NCBI GenBank assembly: GCA_013368445.1
Contig: JAACJO010000002.1
Coordinates: 1,240,001 to 1,304,000 of the forward strand
Direction: 5' to 3'
DNA from: Leucocoprinus leucothites
Lineage: Eukaryota > Basidiomycota > Agaricomycetes > Agaricales > Agaricaceae
DNA: 64,000 nt
Of the stretch, positions 1 to 12,200 are shown one piece after another. Under the pieces are notes generated by a model. It saw only the letters and a program-made list of their open reading frames with translations. It was not told where the DNA came from and did not search any database. Positions within the stretch are counted from its first letter, which is position 1, and each line of letters opens with the position of its first letter. The translations under genes were made by a program, and so were the position numbers.

Positions 1-845
1 GAGGGTTGATAACAACGGTAATGGATAAGGTTGGGGCAGTGACGCATGAGCTCGAGGGCAAGGCCGTAGGGGAAGTGCTTCAGATCAACTATTGTGAGCC
101 GACTGCCCACAACAAGAAACCTGGGGATTCCTATCTCAATCTCTGTTTCACCCCCGCCACTCCAATTTAAACGAAGTCTCTCCAGGTTCGTGAGTTGTGC
201 TAGCAGCTTCACCAGGTCTAACCACCATATCATACCGGAGCACCCAATCAGCGATAAACTTTTGATGGTACGAGGAGAATTGATATAAACTGCCCATTCC
301 AGCTCATCAAGAGTCAGGTATGAGTCCTCGGGGTGTGGCAATAACGCCTCTTGTTGGTGACTTATGGCTTGATAATCTAACAGAAGGTCCATCGAAGAAG
401 ATGAACGATCAATGCACAATCGCAATAGATTAACCCAGGATTCTGGATGGTATTGCGTCGGCCGAGGCAAGACCCTCAAGATCTGCCAGAGCTGGGGCAA
501 GGATATAGCAACCTGGCGCCAGCGGTGCGATACGGCAGATAACACGAGTACTGATGCGATAGAGAGGTCGGTGTCGAAGGGATGGTGCCAGCTAAACTCC
601 TGGAAACCATGTTCAGAGAAATGCGACAGTGGCGAGCAAACAAATTGGAAAATGGTGGACAGCGTTTCGACTGGGAGTATGCTGATGCAAGGTTGAAGCT
701 CATTGAGCTTCCTCAGATAGAGCGCGCGTTCGGTGAGAACTTGCTTGGCTTCAGGTTCAACGAGGTTCGTCAGGTTGGTAGAGAGGTGATCGACCGTTGC
801 TTGAAGACGCTCAATCTCTTGTTCGGTGAGAGCTATTTGACTCAT
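1..845 (-). CDS. F-box domain protein (3' end beyond the window)
   Basis: The minus strand is open without interruption from an ATG at 845 to the window edge (281 codons). The N-terminus is a short coiled segment with repeated Leu/Glu. It is followed at about residues 58-110 by an F-box-like core: the ILPVETLSTIFQFVC motif, then VSHRWRQVAISLPQLWQIL. Leucine-rich segments of the kind seen in F-box substrate-recognition domains come after (LERLRLNW, LTIVDLKHF). F-box proteins act as substrate adaptors for SCF ubiquitin ligases; the substrate cannot be guessed. It resembles the F-box copies at 2645-5386 in the LP-E-LLS-IF core and the following WRQVA motif, so it is probably the first member of a local tandem family. 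No intron is needed in the visible part. Confidence 0.8.
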   Translation of the reverse strand, partial: MSQIALTEQEIERLQATVDHLSTNLTNLVEPEAKQVLTERALYLRKLNELQPCISILPVETLSTIFQFVCSPLSHFSEHGFQEFSWHHPFDTDLSIASVLVLSAVSHRWRQVAISLPQLWQILRVLPRPTQYHPESWVNLLRLCIDRSSSSMDLLLDYQAISHQQEALLPHPEDSYLTLDELEWAVYINSPRTIKSLSLIGCSGMIWWLDLVKLLAQLTNLERLRLNWSGGGETEIEIGIPRFLVVGSRLTIVDLKHFPYGLALELMRHCPNLIHYRCYQP

Positions 846-1574
846 TTGTGTGAGATTCACTCTGCTCCGGGGATGTGTAGGTACAGAGGAGGATGTGTTG
901 ACCTGATAACGTTGAGTTCAGCGCGATTGACCTGTCATTTTGAGCTTATTTGGCTCCTCAAGGCCAAAGTTTAATCACGATGACAGTCGGATGGCAATTC
1001 GAGACCACGCCCCAGCCAACTACTATTACAGGTCAAGTTGCAAGGACGACAAGGACGACAAACTACTCCCTTCTGTCCAGAATGACATCCATTTTTTAAG
1101 AGTCGAGATTTGACCCAAATTATTTGCAGTGGCCCGGCGCGATCCAACCATACTTCTTGACTTCGTCAAAGGAAACAGGTGTGCTGATGCGGGTGATTTT
1201 CGGCCTATTTCAATGTATAACCTATTAATTACGATATTTTCACTCAGTTCTCATCTTCCTGAAAAGCATGGTACCATACCAGACGAAGGCTTAGTAGTAT
1301 CTTCATCCTTGTTACCTTGTGAGTATTCGGACAGTATTGCGTTCGAACGGCCGCGCCCCGGAGAGCAAGTCATGGTCAGGGAATGGGGCATAAGCTCACA
1401 TTCATGGAAGACTGATTGTGGTTTACATATTCTTTCTTTTTGTCGAAAGAGACGAGAATCCAGGCTCTGGTAAGCCACGAGGGGACTAGGAATCTTAATC
1501 GTCCTATACAATTAAAATCTGATTTGGGGAGTAAATATACACGAGACAAGAAAACAGAGCGTATACCGCTGATA
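846..1574. other. Intergenic region between the F-box gene and GAR1
   Basis: No coding exon could be supported here. The region should hold the promoter of the minus-strand F-box gene and the 3' untranslated region of GAR1. A short direct repeat (CAAGGACGA, two copies) lies near 1040-1058. The open frames here start at non-ATG codons and show no protein-like conservation. Confidence 0.5.
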
Positions 1575-2430
1575 TTATGAACCTCTGAAACCACCTCGGC
1601 CACGACCACCGCCTCCGCGAAAACCTCCACCCCTGCCGCCCCCGAACCCTCCTCCGCCTCCAAATCCTCCTCCGCCCCCAAATCCTCCGCGACCTCCTCT
1701 TCCCGGGGGACCACCTCTTGCTCCACCTCTTCCCGGTGGTCCTCCTCTTCCTCCCCCGCGTTGGAATCCACCTCGTCCACCTCTACCACCGCCCCTCCCG
1801 CCTGCTGCACCTCCCCGGCCACGACCACGTTCTGTTATAACAAATCAGCAAGTAGTTGGACAAGGGAGACTCATACACCCTACTTGTAACACCTGAACAA
1901 AGAAGGACGGAGTCAGATAGGGAAGGTAGGAAAGACAGACGGTTACGAACCACCAGCGACTTTGGGTTTTGGGAGGAATCGTTCAATGGGAAGGAGTTTA
2001 TCACCACCAATGTACACCTTGTCTCCTTTTTTAAAGCTGTTCGCTACCATACCCTCACCCATCTTGACAGAGAAATACACTTCGTTGATGGGTCCAAGGA
2101 TTTCGTCCACTTTACCGATCACGGATTTATTTTGTAGGTAGATTGGGGCATTGAAATAGGGTACTTTATCGGCCATTGTTGATGTGCAGAGCATTTCGTC
2201 TTCTACTGCGTGGACAAAAGTGCCCATTTCTGTTTCGATGAGATGAGGAAAAGGGTTTTGTTACACTGGATCTTCGACGAAGTGAATGAGGAAAGCACAC
2301 CTAGGACAGTGGCCGGAGGACCTGCGTCGCGTTGTTGAAAGCCTCCACGGCCTACCTGAAGTAAGCATGCGGCGTCTCAACAAGTAGAACGGAACGTACC
2401 ACCTCGGAAAGACCCTCCCCCGCGACTCAT
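1575..2430 (-). CDS. GAR1: H/ACA ribonucleoprotein subunit Gar1
   Basis: Gar1 is one of four core proteins of H/ACA snoRNPs, which pseudouridylate rRNA and help process pre-rRNA in the nucleolus. Four exons are read: 2430-2400, 2351-2301, 2229-1951 and 1831-1575, giving 205 residues with all phases compatible. The N-terminus ([11 protein letters not shown]) is a short RGG tract. The central Gar1 fold follows: [19 protein letters not shown], then [30 protein letters not shown] in overlapping pieces, and [19 protein letters not shown]. The last exon is a long GGFGGG/RGG tail, as in other Gar1 proteins. The acceptor of intron 1 was chosen as GTAG at 2355-2352 because it keeps the RGG frame. Domain order and length match the family. 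Confidence 0.95.
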
Positions 2431-2644
2431 AGTTATGGGTGTTGTAGGTGGATAAGTAATTTTTGTTGATTGTGGGTATTTTCTGAAGACTTCCGGATTA
2501 GGCCATCAGGGTCGCTTCTGTATCCTCAACACACGACATTTACTTATCATAACTCCCTTGTAGCCTTTAGACATGAATTCAGATGGGTCTATTATTTTGA
2601 TTTACTATTAATCTCATTCTGTTGTAAAATCCTCTCAATCCGTG

Positions 2645-3484
2645 CTATAAAGTTCAAAATCCCATGCGGCTATTTCATCCACGAATGAGAACTCGATCTG
2701 ACGACCAGCAGGCTGAAAGCGGGCCTTATAAGGTCATGGAATGGATGTTTGGGGGTAACTTGACAGTCCTCCATAGAGCCCCTGTCACGGAGAGTCGGCG
2801 CAACTCTGAGAGTGGCAGAATATCAAGGTCGAGGTTTGTCTCCGAAGTCTCAATACAAAGCGTATGGATCGAGCGGAACTGCGAATCGTTCTTGTCCATT
2901 GAAGTGAAGCATCGGTTAGGTATAAAGCGGTAAGCTTCGTAGCATGAGAACGTGGAGTTTGAAGTGCGTTGATGATGACATCGTCATGTTCAGCATCGCA
3001 GGTAAAACTTGGCCAGGCAGAGATTTCGCTAGAGGTCCGGAGTTGCGAGGGCCACTTGACGCCAACGGGATGAGACGGAACATAAGAGCAAAGGGGTGGG
3101 ATCGAATGGGAGAACCAGTTCCCAGTCCCAAAAATATGCTTTAGGTTCCGGAACGATAGTACATACTAAGCTAAATATTCGGGACAACAGCTCTGTTGGC
3201 AGGGCACATATAGGAGAGTGAATTTCATTCAAACAGGATAGAAATGGGGCTTGTGCTCCCCGCATTTGGCGGACGTGTTCTGTTTCAGCCTGCCAGGGGA
3301 TAGTCGAAAATGTAGGAGAAGAATGAGGTTGTGTATGACTGCCCTGGCGACCTGGTAGAGAGATCGTGTCGTTGGTCCTAAGCACCGATCGGGGAGGAGT
3401 TCGACGGTTCATGATTGTACGATAGCTTGGGCAGGTCTTGGAACCACTACTTTCATTTAAACCCTGATAATCGGATTTTGACAA
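2645..3484 (-). pseudogene. Decayed F-box gene copy with internal deletions
   Basis: This is a broken paralogue of the F-box gene at 3895-5386. The 5' part (about 3484-3029) still encodes ALPTELLSRIFSLVCTIVP and WDWELVLPF, closely matching the neighbour. It lacks the neighbour's start methionine (TIS where the neighbour has KMVS). About 140 bp are missing near 3010 (neighbour about 4930-5070). About 650 bp are missing near 2705, where the C-terminal end (2645-2700, like neighbour 3929-3996) is joined directly to sequence matching neighbour 4645 onward. The reading frame is lost after the first deletion. The copy therefore looks like a tandem duplicate that was trimmed and is no longer translated as an F-box protein. 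Confidence 0.75.
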
Positions 3485-3894
3485 TTGGTAGCGCCCACGG
3501 TCTGCCGAGTGACAAGTTCCGTTTTCTGATCTCAGCGTCGGCTAGGACCGAAAACTGACAGGGCTCCTGAGCCAGTCTCTAGCCTCACCATAATGTTGTA
3601 AGGAGTAAAACCATAAGTAGATGTTATTGACGTGCTGTCATAACAAGACAGAATGTGGTAGTAACAAACTGCGTATCAAAAGGTAGAGATTCCTAAAGAG
3701 ACAGTAAGAATACAGAATTTCAGAAGTTCTAAAGTAGGGAGGAATTAAGGTCAGGAAAACAAAGGATGGGTATCTAAAAATAGGCTATCACTGGCAGGTC
3801 GCTTTCATGCCATCCTCGTGCCCAGGGCCAACACTTCAGCTTCAGTACTCTACGGCTCTCGATATAAACTCAGGTGAATTTCTGATTTTACTTA
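3485..3894. other. Spacer between F-box pseudogene and F-box gene
   Basis: AT-rich spacer with no supported exon. It follows the 3' end of the minus-strand F-box gene and precedes the pseudogene. It probably holds the 3' untranslated region of the former. Confidence 0.4.
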
Positions 3895-5386
3895 TCAATC
3901 TATCTCTACCGGAAGACCCTCTCGATCTGTGCTATAGCACTCGAAATCCCATGCAGATTCTTCCCTCTCGAATGAGAACTCGATCTGACGAATGGCGGTG
4001 GCACGGATGAGGTACTCCCGGTAACAATCAACTTCTCGTTCGTCACAGTAGACGAGTTGGACGTAGAATGTAGATTGTTTCCCCTCATCCCTCTGCTCCA
4101 ACATATCTGTAAGCGTGGCGCACAGTGAAGCCAGTGAAGGGTCAACTTGGTGTGGTTGGTCAATGTGAAGGACAATGCGCTTCAGTTGAGGAAGCAACTT
4201 GTGGTTGCGGCCATTCCGATTAGAGTCGGGCGTTAGGGCTTTTGATGACATCCTGTAGTGCTTCTATTGGACTGTTAAAAAGTCCGAGTGTCCGTAGAGC
4301 GGACAGGCTGGGTTCGGAAAAGAGGCGTCTAAAGTCGTGCGAGTTGAAATCCAGTTCACCGGTTTTGAGGGAAATAATCGTCGCCTCTGATGTCAACTGC
4401 CGATATTTTTCAATCGCGGACGTTGGCTCAGAAGAGTAAAAGTCGCGGAAACAAAGCGTCTTCAAAGAGGGGAAATGCAGTCTGGAGAGAAGATAATCTG
4501 AATGACTCGACCATACAAGGGACTCGAGTTTTGAAAGGGTAAGTGGAGAGGGTAAATCAACTTGGTCTGGGATACATGCAGGATACTGGCGGTAAGCGAC
4601 TAGATTGGGGCTTTGCTGCAATGCCGCCAGGTTAAATGCGGAACTCGTGTTGTACAAGGTCATATAATGGATGTTTGGAGGTAACTTGATAGACCCCCAT
4701 GTCCCTAACACGGAGAGTCGGCGCAACTCTGAGAGTGACAGAATATCAAGGTCACGGTTTTCCTCCAATGTCTCGATACAAAGTGTATGGATCGAGCGGA
4801 GTTGTGGAATCGTTGTTATCCATACGAGCGAAGCGTTGTATAGCCTCAAAGTGCTAAGTTTCGTAGTATAAAAAGGAGTTTGAAGCAGCCCGTTAATGAT
4901 GGCATCATCATGTTTGGCACTGCGAAGAAAACCTGGAGGAGATGTGTCCATAATCACACCCGAAACCCCGGCATGATTAATGTAATGCTGGATGAGAGCA
5001 ACGATAGGTGACGTTTTCATTGTGCTAGCATAGGGTAGGCATAGTTGTCCCCAGAGGTCTGGAGTTATAAGAGCCACTTCACGCCAGCGGAACGAGATGG
5101 AACATGAAAGGAGGGGGCTGGAGTTGAATGGGAGGGCCAGTTCCCAATCCCAATGATTGACTTCAGGATCTGGGATGACAGTGCACACGAATATGAATAT
5201 TCGGGACAACAACTCTGTTGGTAGGGCATAAATGGGGGAATGAATCGCAGCCAAACGGCGTAGAAAGGGGGCTTCTACCTCCCGCGTTTGGTGATCAACG
5301 TGTTCCAGTTCAGCTTGGGGAGTCGAAAATGTAGAGGAAGAACGAGGTTGTGTGTGGCCGCCCTGGTGGTCTGGTAGGGAGACCAT
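3895..5386 (-). CDS. F-box domain protein with an apparent frameshift
   Basis: The ATG at 5386 opens a frame with the F-box core ALPTELLSRIFIFVCTVIP, followed by SFRWREVALITPDLWGQL, the usual second half of agaric F-box domains. A leucine-rich region follows (LSTLRLYNASL, LSELRRLSVLG, LKTLCFRDFY). This frame ends at 4220 just after ALQDVIKSPN. A second frame overlaps it and continues the leucine-rich theme to 3895 (LLPQLKRIVLHIDQ to the DREGLPVEID end). No GT-AG intron fits the overlap near 4220-4250, so a one-base frameshift is the simplest reading. Either the last ~110 residues are lost in the living protein or the base call is wrong. Upstream open frames to 5670 show no F-box homology. Confidence 0.65.
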
Positions 5387-5879
5387 CTTGGTGGTCCTGA
5401 GCACAGGTCGGGGAAGGGATGAACTGTGCGTGGTATACGATAGCTTGGGTAAAGGCTTGGATTGGTGAACCACCACTTTCGTTTAAATCCTGACACTTCA
5501 AATTCAAATGCGGAGCCAATCGGATTCTTGAATTGGGGAGAGTCTCGGCGGTCTTCCATTAGCTCAGGTTTTCGGCGCCTCAGGAAAGCTGCTGTAGTTT
5601 CAAAGGTGAGCGGAGGATCTGGGGTCTTGGAGGTACTTAGTAGGCTTGTTCGATGAAACAAATGAACCATAGTTCATCCCGGACATATTTCACTACATTC
5701 ACCATGATCCCAATTGGAAGAGAATGAAGGAAAACAAAAACAGTATACAGTTGTGATCGCGGTCTCGCCAGGATCCATACACCCATCATAAAATCAATAA
5801 TAACTCAAATAAGTAACACACAACAACACAGCGAGAACGAAAGCGATGATACGCAAAGAAATACAAAGATTGTTCCATT

Positions 5880-8648
5880 TCAGATAATACCATCCCGCAC
5901 CTTTTGCATGAACCCCGATACCCGTCCGATATCTACAATCTGGGATTCACTCTCTACCGCAATTACAAGATTTTCCAACAGCTATAAACGTAGCACCATC
6001 AGTATGGAAAGAAAATACCGGAAAGGATAAGAGCGACTCACATCCTCAACTTTATCGATGGGTATCCCCGTACAAAGCGCCACAATCTTCTTACATTGGT
6101 ACTCCTTCTCCGCACTCGCACCTTGCAAACTCGTAAGTCTCGCTTTAACCAGCTCCTCCATCCTCTGATGCCAGATCTTCATCCTCCTCAACCTCACCAA
6201 CGTCGCAGTCGTATCACTTCCAGGAGGAGGTATGGGCGGTTCCGAATCCACATTCACAGAAATATCCACCATACCACCGATCCCAATCATCGTCGACCCA
6301 ACACCCCGATACGAAAATGCCGGGCCGATAGACTCTCGAGCGTCTTTCCCCAAGAGGTCAGTACGACCTGTCCAATCAAATTTATCTTCGTCGGACAATG
6401 CTTTTTCGACGTTTCGGACGCGTTGGTTTATTTGATCAAGTTCGGCGCAGCGGGCTTGCCAGTTCTGAATTTGCTTGCGTTTGTCGGAGAGCTCGCGAGT
6501 TGCGGCGCGGAGGTGGGCCTGTGTCACATCTAGAGAGTCTTGTTTTGCTTTGAGCTCGGCTTGGAAGTCGGTGCTAAGTGATTGGATCATGGAGGTCATG
6601 TCTGGACACGAAGATGGTTGAGACGTAGATAGTGGCAGAAGAAAGTGGGACAAACCTGCAATGACATCCTGACTCTTTTGTACTGGTGCTGGAGGACCGG
6701 TTCGTAACGACGAAAGAATGTCCTCAGCTTTTGATCCTCCCGTGAGCTCCTAGAAACACGCGTCAGTCCAACTCAATGAGTGTTAGGCCAGAACAAGTCT
6801 ACCTCCGTCTCGACACCAAAGTCACCAGGGCGCAATCCAAGTTTGTTTGGTAACGTTCGATTTGCATTAACATCCAGTAATGTCCTTACTAAACTTCTGT
6901 TACCAACCCTCGCGGCAATATTCAACGCCGTATCCCCATGTTCATCTTGCAGGTCCACCAAAGAACGGAAATCCCCGCCTTGGTGTTGTGCTATCCAGTA
7001 CAGAATTTGGTCAAGATAATATCTTGCAGGTACAGCTCGACCTTTGACTCCAGCTAGAGCTACAATATGATGCAGAACTGATTTTTTTGAGGTATCGAGG
7101 GTGCGTATAGATTGGTTTAATGATGCAACAAGGGTATTGAAACATTGTTGGTCGGCATTGTGAGTTGATAAACAGGCACGAATTAGAGGGGTTTCGCCGA
7201 GGTAGTTGCCCCGTTGAATATCAGCCCCGTTGGCTATTAGAGTGTCAACTGTTCGCTGTCGTGCTAGACTGGTTGCTAGGTGTAGCGCGGTATGACCTTG
7301 GTCGTCAAGAATGGTGTCAATATCAAGGGTGCCCGGATTAGCATTTAATGAAGGGTCCGAGGCAATTTCGCGTAAGAGATCTAGTACTGGGCCAGGATCG
7401 TCGCGTTGGCAGATTGCAGCCATTACTGCTGCCCTTCGGCCGTCTTTTAAAGGAGCTGTTGGATCCAGTCCACGTGTAATGGAGGGTTTCGACGCAAAAC
7501 GCGGCGCGTAGGTGATGGTTTCTGTGTGGGATGTATCAGCATTTCCATTGGCGGTGGACTGGGTGCTTGTTGGTCGTGACAGACCATTTGAAGTCTGTTG
7601 CGTAGATGGCAATGACGTTGGTTGAGTTTGTGATGATGCTGGCCAGGATTCGGTTTGTGACGCAGTGAATTGAGAGGGAGATTCATCGCGACGCTGTCGT
7701 TTTACAGGTGAAGGATTATCTTCACCATTTATTTGGAGAAGGTTTGATGCTGAGTGCGTATCTGGACAGAAATAACGTGGCACATGATGAGCTGATCTAT
7801 TCACATTCGCAGGAGAGCAGAGCTGACCATGAGCGGAAGACATGATGGCGTCGGCATCGGCCTCGGACCGATTTCTCTTTAGGGATGAGGGTGGCGGCGT
7901 TTGGGAAAAGGGCGATTGGGACAGTCCTGAACCATAGTAAGGTGAGGGTGAATGTAGATTCCGAGCCTTTGCTGTCGAGTCCGAAGTTGATGGAGTGAAG
8001 AGACCCTGGGCACGACCTTGATTCAGAAGGCGAAGAGCGGAGCCAGGCATGATGGGTGGCGGGGCAAGAGTGGAGGGAATTGATGGAACGTAGTTGCCAG
8101 TATTCCCAAGGTTAGAGTAAGAGGAGGAAGCAGAAAGTGGGCGCGGTGAGGTCGTTCCGGTGGGCGTAGTAACGGGAAGGGAACCGAGGGAATTTGTGGA
8201 CGGCTGGAAATCGAAAAGTGGAGATAGTAGGGGGGCTACACCGTACTGCAACGCAATATCGCGGCCCCGTTCCAGCGGGATCCTGTCCAAGAGTCGAGAT
8301 CATTAGACATTGTACAGTCGATAAATATGACAGAGACACAAACCAAGTACCCTGGTACTTTCCGTATCCGCCTTGCACTATCTCATGCTTACCCGGGAGG
8401 ATTTCCTTCTCCAATATCTTGGTACGGCGCCCTTTGTCGATTCCCGCGACTTTAAGAATCTGTGTCGCGTTGACATAAGAGTCGTTGCGTCTGCGCATGA
8501 CCGCGATGCCTCGGACCATACACTCATATACCTAGGAGACGCGACCGTGTCAAATTGTGTAAATTGGAAATGGGTAAATCCGGTGCACCTGGACGGAGGA
8601 ATAGACTGCATTGTATATCTTGACAGGTGGGTTGGCTGTTCCTGGCAT
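5880..8648 (-). CDS. MBP1: Mbp1/Swi6-type APSES-ankyrin transcription factor
   Basis: This is the DNA-binding subunit of an MBF-like complex, which drives G1/S genes by binding ACGCGT boxes. Six exons are read: 8648-8589, 8531-8344, 8282-6803, 6749-6656, 6601-6042 and 5981-5880 (about 827 residues). The APSES/KilA-N domain covers residues ~8-95: [47 protein letters not shown] long Ser/Pro/Gln-rich linker follows. The ankyrin region lies at about residues 400-570 ([39 protein letters not shown]). After it come a coiled coil rich in Glu/Gln/Arg and a conserved C-terminal helix. An in-frame upstream ATG at 8666 is an alternative start. The gene is divergent from the channel gene at 9285; the shared upstream region holds four ACGCGT sites. 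Confidence 0.95.
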
Positions 8649-8747
8649 CCTGGACGCCGACTGCATGCTGGATGGGACAGAAGACCGAGGGGGACGGTGC
8701 GCGGGGGTATGATGCCAGGTCAGGTGCCTTTATGGGCAGACGCGACA

Positions 8748-9161
8748 ACGCGTGAGGTCGGAGACTCAATTCCCACAAACAACCTGAACCGCCTCTAGTA
8801 CGCGTCTGTCCTCCACTGTGCCACACCCGGCGTTTGGACTAGACTGCTGCACGACCTAGTGCCGAATATACCGGGTATATCCTCTATTTCATGTTCTCGT
8901 ATCCAACTCATTTATTCCCAGCGATCTGCCAAGTGACTTCGAAGTCCAAGTAAACCGCAACGAGCCGGGGTTATCCAGGCGCTCAAAGGCGCTTGCAATT
9001 GTATCATCCATCACATTGCATAGTTGTATAAAATGTAGACTACTTTATCCTCCTCACAAGAATGCACCTTCAGTAGTTCCTGGAATGCACGCGTGGTTGC
9101 ACTAGGCAATAGATTGCAGCTCACAGCCAAGCCAGCTCGGTTCACACGCTCCATGACGCGT
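8748..9161. promoter_or_regulatory. Cluster of four ACGCGT (MCB) sites upstream of MBP1
   Basis: The palindrome ACGCGT occurs at 8748-8753, 8800-8805, 9089-9094 and 9156-9161. All lie in the interval between the MBP1 start (8648) and the channel start (9285). This is the known binding site of Mbp1/MBF. Another copy lies in an MBP1 intron at 6758-6763. The arrangement suggests autoregulation of MBP1, and perhaps cell-cycle control of the divergent channel gene. Confidence 0.6.
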
Positions 9162-9284
9162 GCTGGCTCACCTGGTTCACGCTATCTTAATTTTGGAGTG
9201 TTCATGTTATGATGCAACACTTGAGCCTGTCGTAACCTCAACCGAATATATGCCCTCTTTACCCTTGACCATTGCCACCACACC

Positions 9285-12200
9285 ATGACGCCTGAATCTC
9301 ATCCAGAGCTTCAGCCTCTGCTCAAGCCGTCAGTTTTCTTGTTCATTTAGCCTTGTGCTATAGTCCTTACACCAGAAACTCCAGAGAGGATATCGACAAC
9401 ACTCCGGTCTTCCCAATCATACATATGATCCGCTCGGTATGTGAAGACTGCGTGCTCGTGGCCAGAACCGCAGACTGATGCAAGCACCAGGACATCATGG
9501 TATGTTTAAGCTTTGCCTACACCCAGGCAAAATTGGAGCAAAATGGGACTGGAGCTAAAAAGTACTGACCTGTTATTGTCATTCTAGTATTGCATCGGTG
9601 CGTTAGCATCTCTTATTAGCCACGTAGAGCGCAAACTTACGATCACCGACTAGATACACCGTTGACATTCGAAGCCGTGCGTCTCCTTTCTTTCTAGTCA
9701 AGCAGCCACTGATGGGGTCAACTCCTATCAGCTTACAGCACCCGAACTCACATACTCTGTCGTCCATCCACTCGTCAGCCGATATGCTACCATCCAAGAG
9801 GGAAACATGTCCATTGTATTTTGCCTCCTCCTTAACCGCGTATACTTTCTACGCGACGAAGACATGACCACCGCCGCCATCTCACGCTCCAGGGCCGAGC
9901 TTTGCGAGATTCTAGCTATTCGTGTTTTCAGGCAACTCGGCGGGGATATGTATCGACTTGCGGTTGCGAGTGCAACCGAGTGGCCCGTTTATAACGGCGC
10001 CGATCCAGCCATAATTGCTCAGGCAAAGCGGGAGCGCGACGATGATCTGGAGAACCATGTAGGCAACGCTATCGAGCTGGCCATTTTGGGCAAGGCCAGG
10101 AAGTTCATTAAAAGTTCTGCCTGTCAGAAGGTCATTAATGCTATTTGGTGGTAGGTGGAGCTTCTCTTTAGTATTTCTTCTGAAACGTGTGTTGAGATTT
10201 GGGGGTTCGCTAGTGGCAAATGTGTCTACCAAGCACAAAATAGTCATTCAATTCTTTCAGATGTGGGTCCCGGTGGGATTGGATTAACCAATGTTTGTTA
10301 ACTGATGATATGCAGACGTACAAAAGAAATCCTGTTCATTTCTACGATCCACACAAGGCACCTTTACTCGATCACTATCGGTATGCTCCAAGATAGCCAT
10401 AAGCCACATGCTTTCGGATCTAATTTTGTTGATTCATAGATTGAAGGTTCCGGCTATCCGCTCCGTACTCGAATACACCAAGTGAGATCGTCTCTAACAC
10501 CATGGCTAGAATCAATACTGACTTGGTCCTCACAGTTTTCTTCTTTTATTCGTTCTGTTTGCCATCACTATTGAGTTCAGCGAACCCGGTAGAATCAATG
10601 TTGCTGAAACTTTCTTCATGGTCTATGGCCTTGGATTCTCCTTGGAGAAGATAGCTGCTATGCAAGAACATGGTATTAAAGGTTCGCTTTCCGACCACCT
10701 TGTCCTTAAATAGGCCCTAACCATATCACAGTGTACTTCAAGGGCACATGGGTATGAACAGCACACGTTCCATGGCAATGATTTTGATTAACCCACACCC
10801 CTGGCTAGAATGGATTTGATTTAGCATTTGGTATGTCAAATCATTTGCAATTAACGACAGACGCTCATATCTACATCAGTTGCATTATATTCCGTATACG
10901 CAGTTCTAAGGTTGTATGGTGTCTATCATCACGGTGAGCACATTAAAACGAATCGACAAAGAATGTTCCGGTAACACTCGCTAAAACATAGAATTATGGG
11001 CACTCAAACTCGGAAACAACTTCGTCGCTATTATCGCGAGTTTCATGTTTCCGAGGCTGGCGTTCGTCACGCTTCAGAATAATCTCATGGTCCTATCTCT
11101 TCGAGCTATGTTTATGCAGTTTATGATTTTGATGCTCATCGCGGCATTCTGTTTCATTGGATTTTTGTATGCTTTATGGACGTGAGTAATTATTTTTTCC
11201 CCATTGTATCCGAGTGCTCATCCCTTGTTCCTCTATAGTCTAAGTCGGAATAATGCCCAGTACGAGGCTTTTCACTATTATACCATGCTTCAAAATCGGC
11301 TAAAATGTCTATTTTATGCTGCAGTTACAGCCTAGGGTGAGATCACTCAACTTTGCATATTGGGCGACGGGAGAGCTCATGTATATGGTAGTACCATTGC
11401 CTGGTGGATGCTTGATTTGTACTTTGGACTCGACGCGAGTGGATTTGATCGCGCCTGTAAGTATTCGGCTGTTCCGCCTAGTGGATTAGATTCTCATCCT
11501 CCGATTGCGATAGCTCACTTCCACTCTGTTTTCGGTCCTATACTTATGGTTACTTATGCGTGTCTAAGTAACACACTCCTGCTGACTGGTGAGCTGGCCA
11601 ATCCTTGCTTGTAATAGCTCAGCCTAGATATTAACGCGTCAATAGTGCTTGTTTCGGTATGGTCCTTACTTGCCTCAGAGTCGGCTTCGACTGAGAAAAA
11701 TCGAAGATTTTATCAAACACATTTGCTCGTATCAACGAAGACGCCGCAGCGGAGGTAGGTTCAGTGTCAAAGATTACACACAGACTCTAAAGGATTACTA
11801 GGCAATGTTTAGGAGAGCTGTTCTCACCATTGAAGGGTTTGTTTTGCCCCCTTTCTAGTAGCCGAACGTCAGCTGAAAATGGACTTCAGTGTTAAAGCAG
11901 ACTCTCTCTTTTCATATCAACCGCCCGTCAACGTCCTCGCACTGTGCATTATGTTACCTGCTAGTTATGTCCTTTCACCCCGCTGGTTCCACAAAGTAAG
12001 CGAATAGATAAAATGGTATTTGTTTTTAACAAGCTGATCACTTTCAGGTGAATGTTTTCGTGATCAGGATCACAAATTTGCCAATTCTACTGATGATCTC
12101 CTGGTATGAGCGCCAAGCAAAGAAGGCAGGAACAGGTAGTTTCTATGATACCTTGACCAATGCAGCGGAGAGGGTGCTTGATACATTGCCTCGCTCTTTA

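Noticed and set aside
1376..1828. 150-codon minus-strand frame rich in Glu/Val
   Set aside because: It is the shifted-frame shadow of the Gar1 RGG tail; the Gly-rich frame is the conserved one.
5275..5670. 131-codon frame upstream of the F-box gene
   Set aside because: It starts with ATG but has no F-box or other recognisable motif and overlaps the real gene in another frame.
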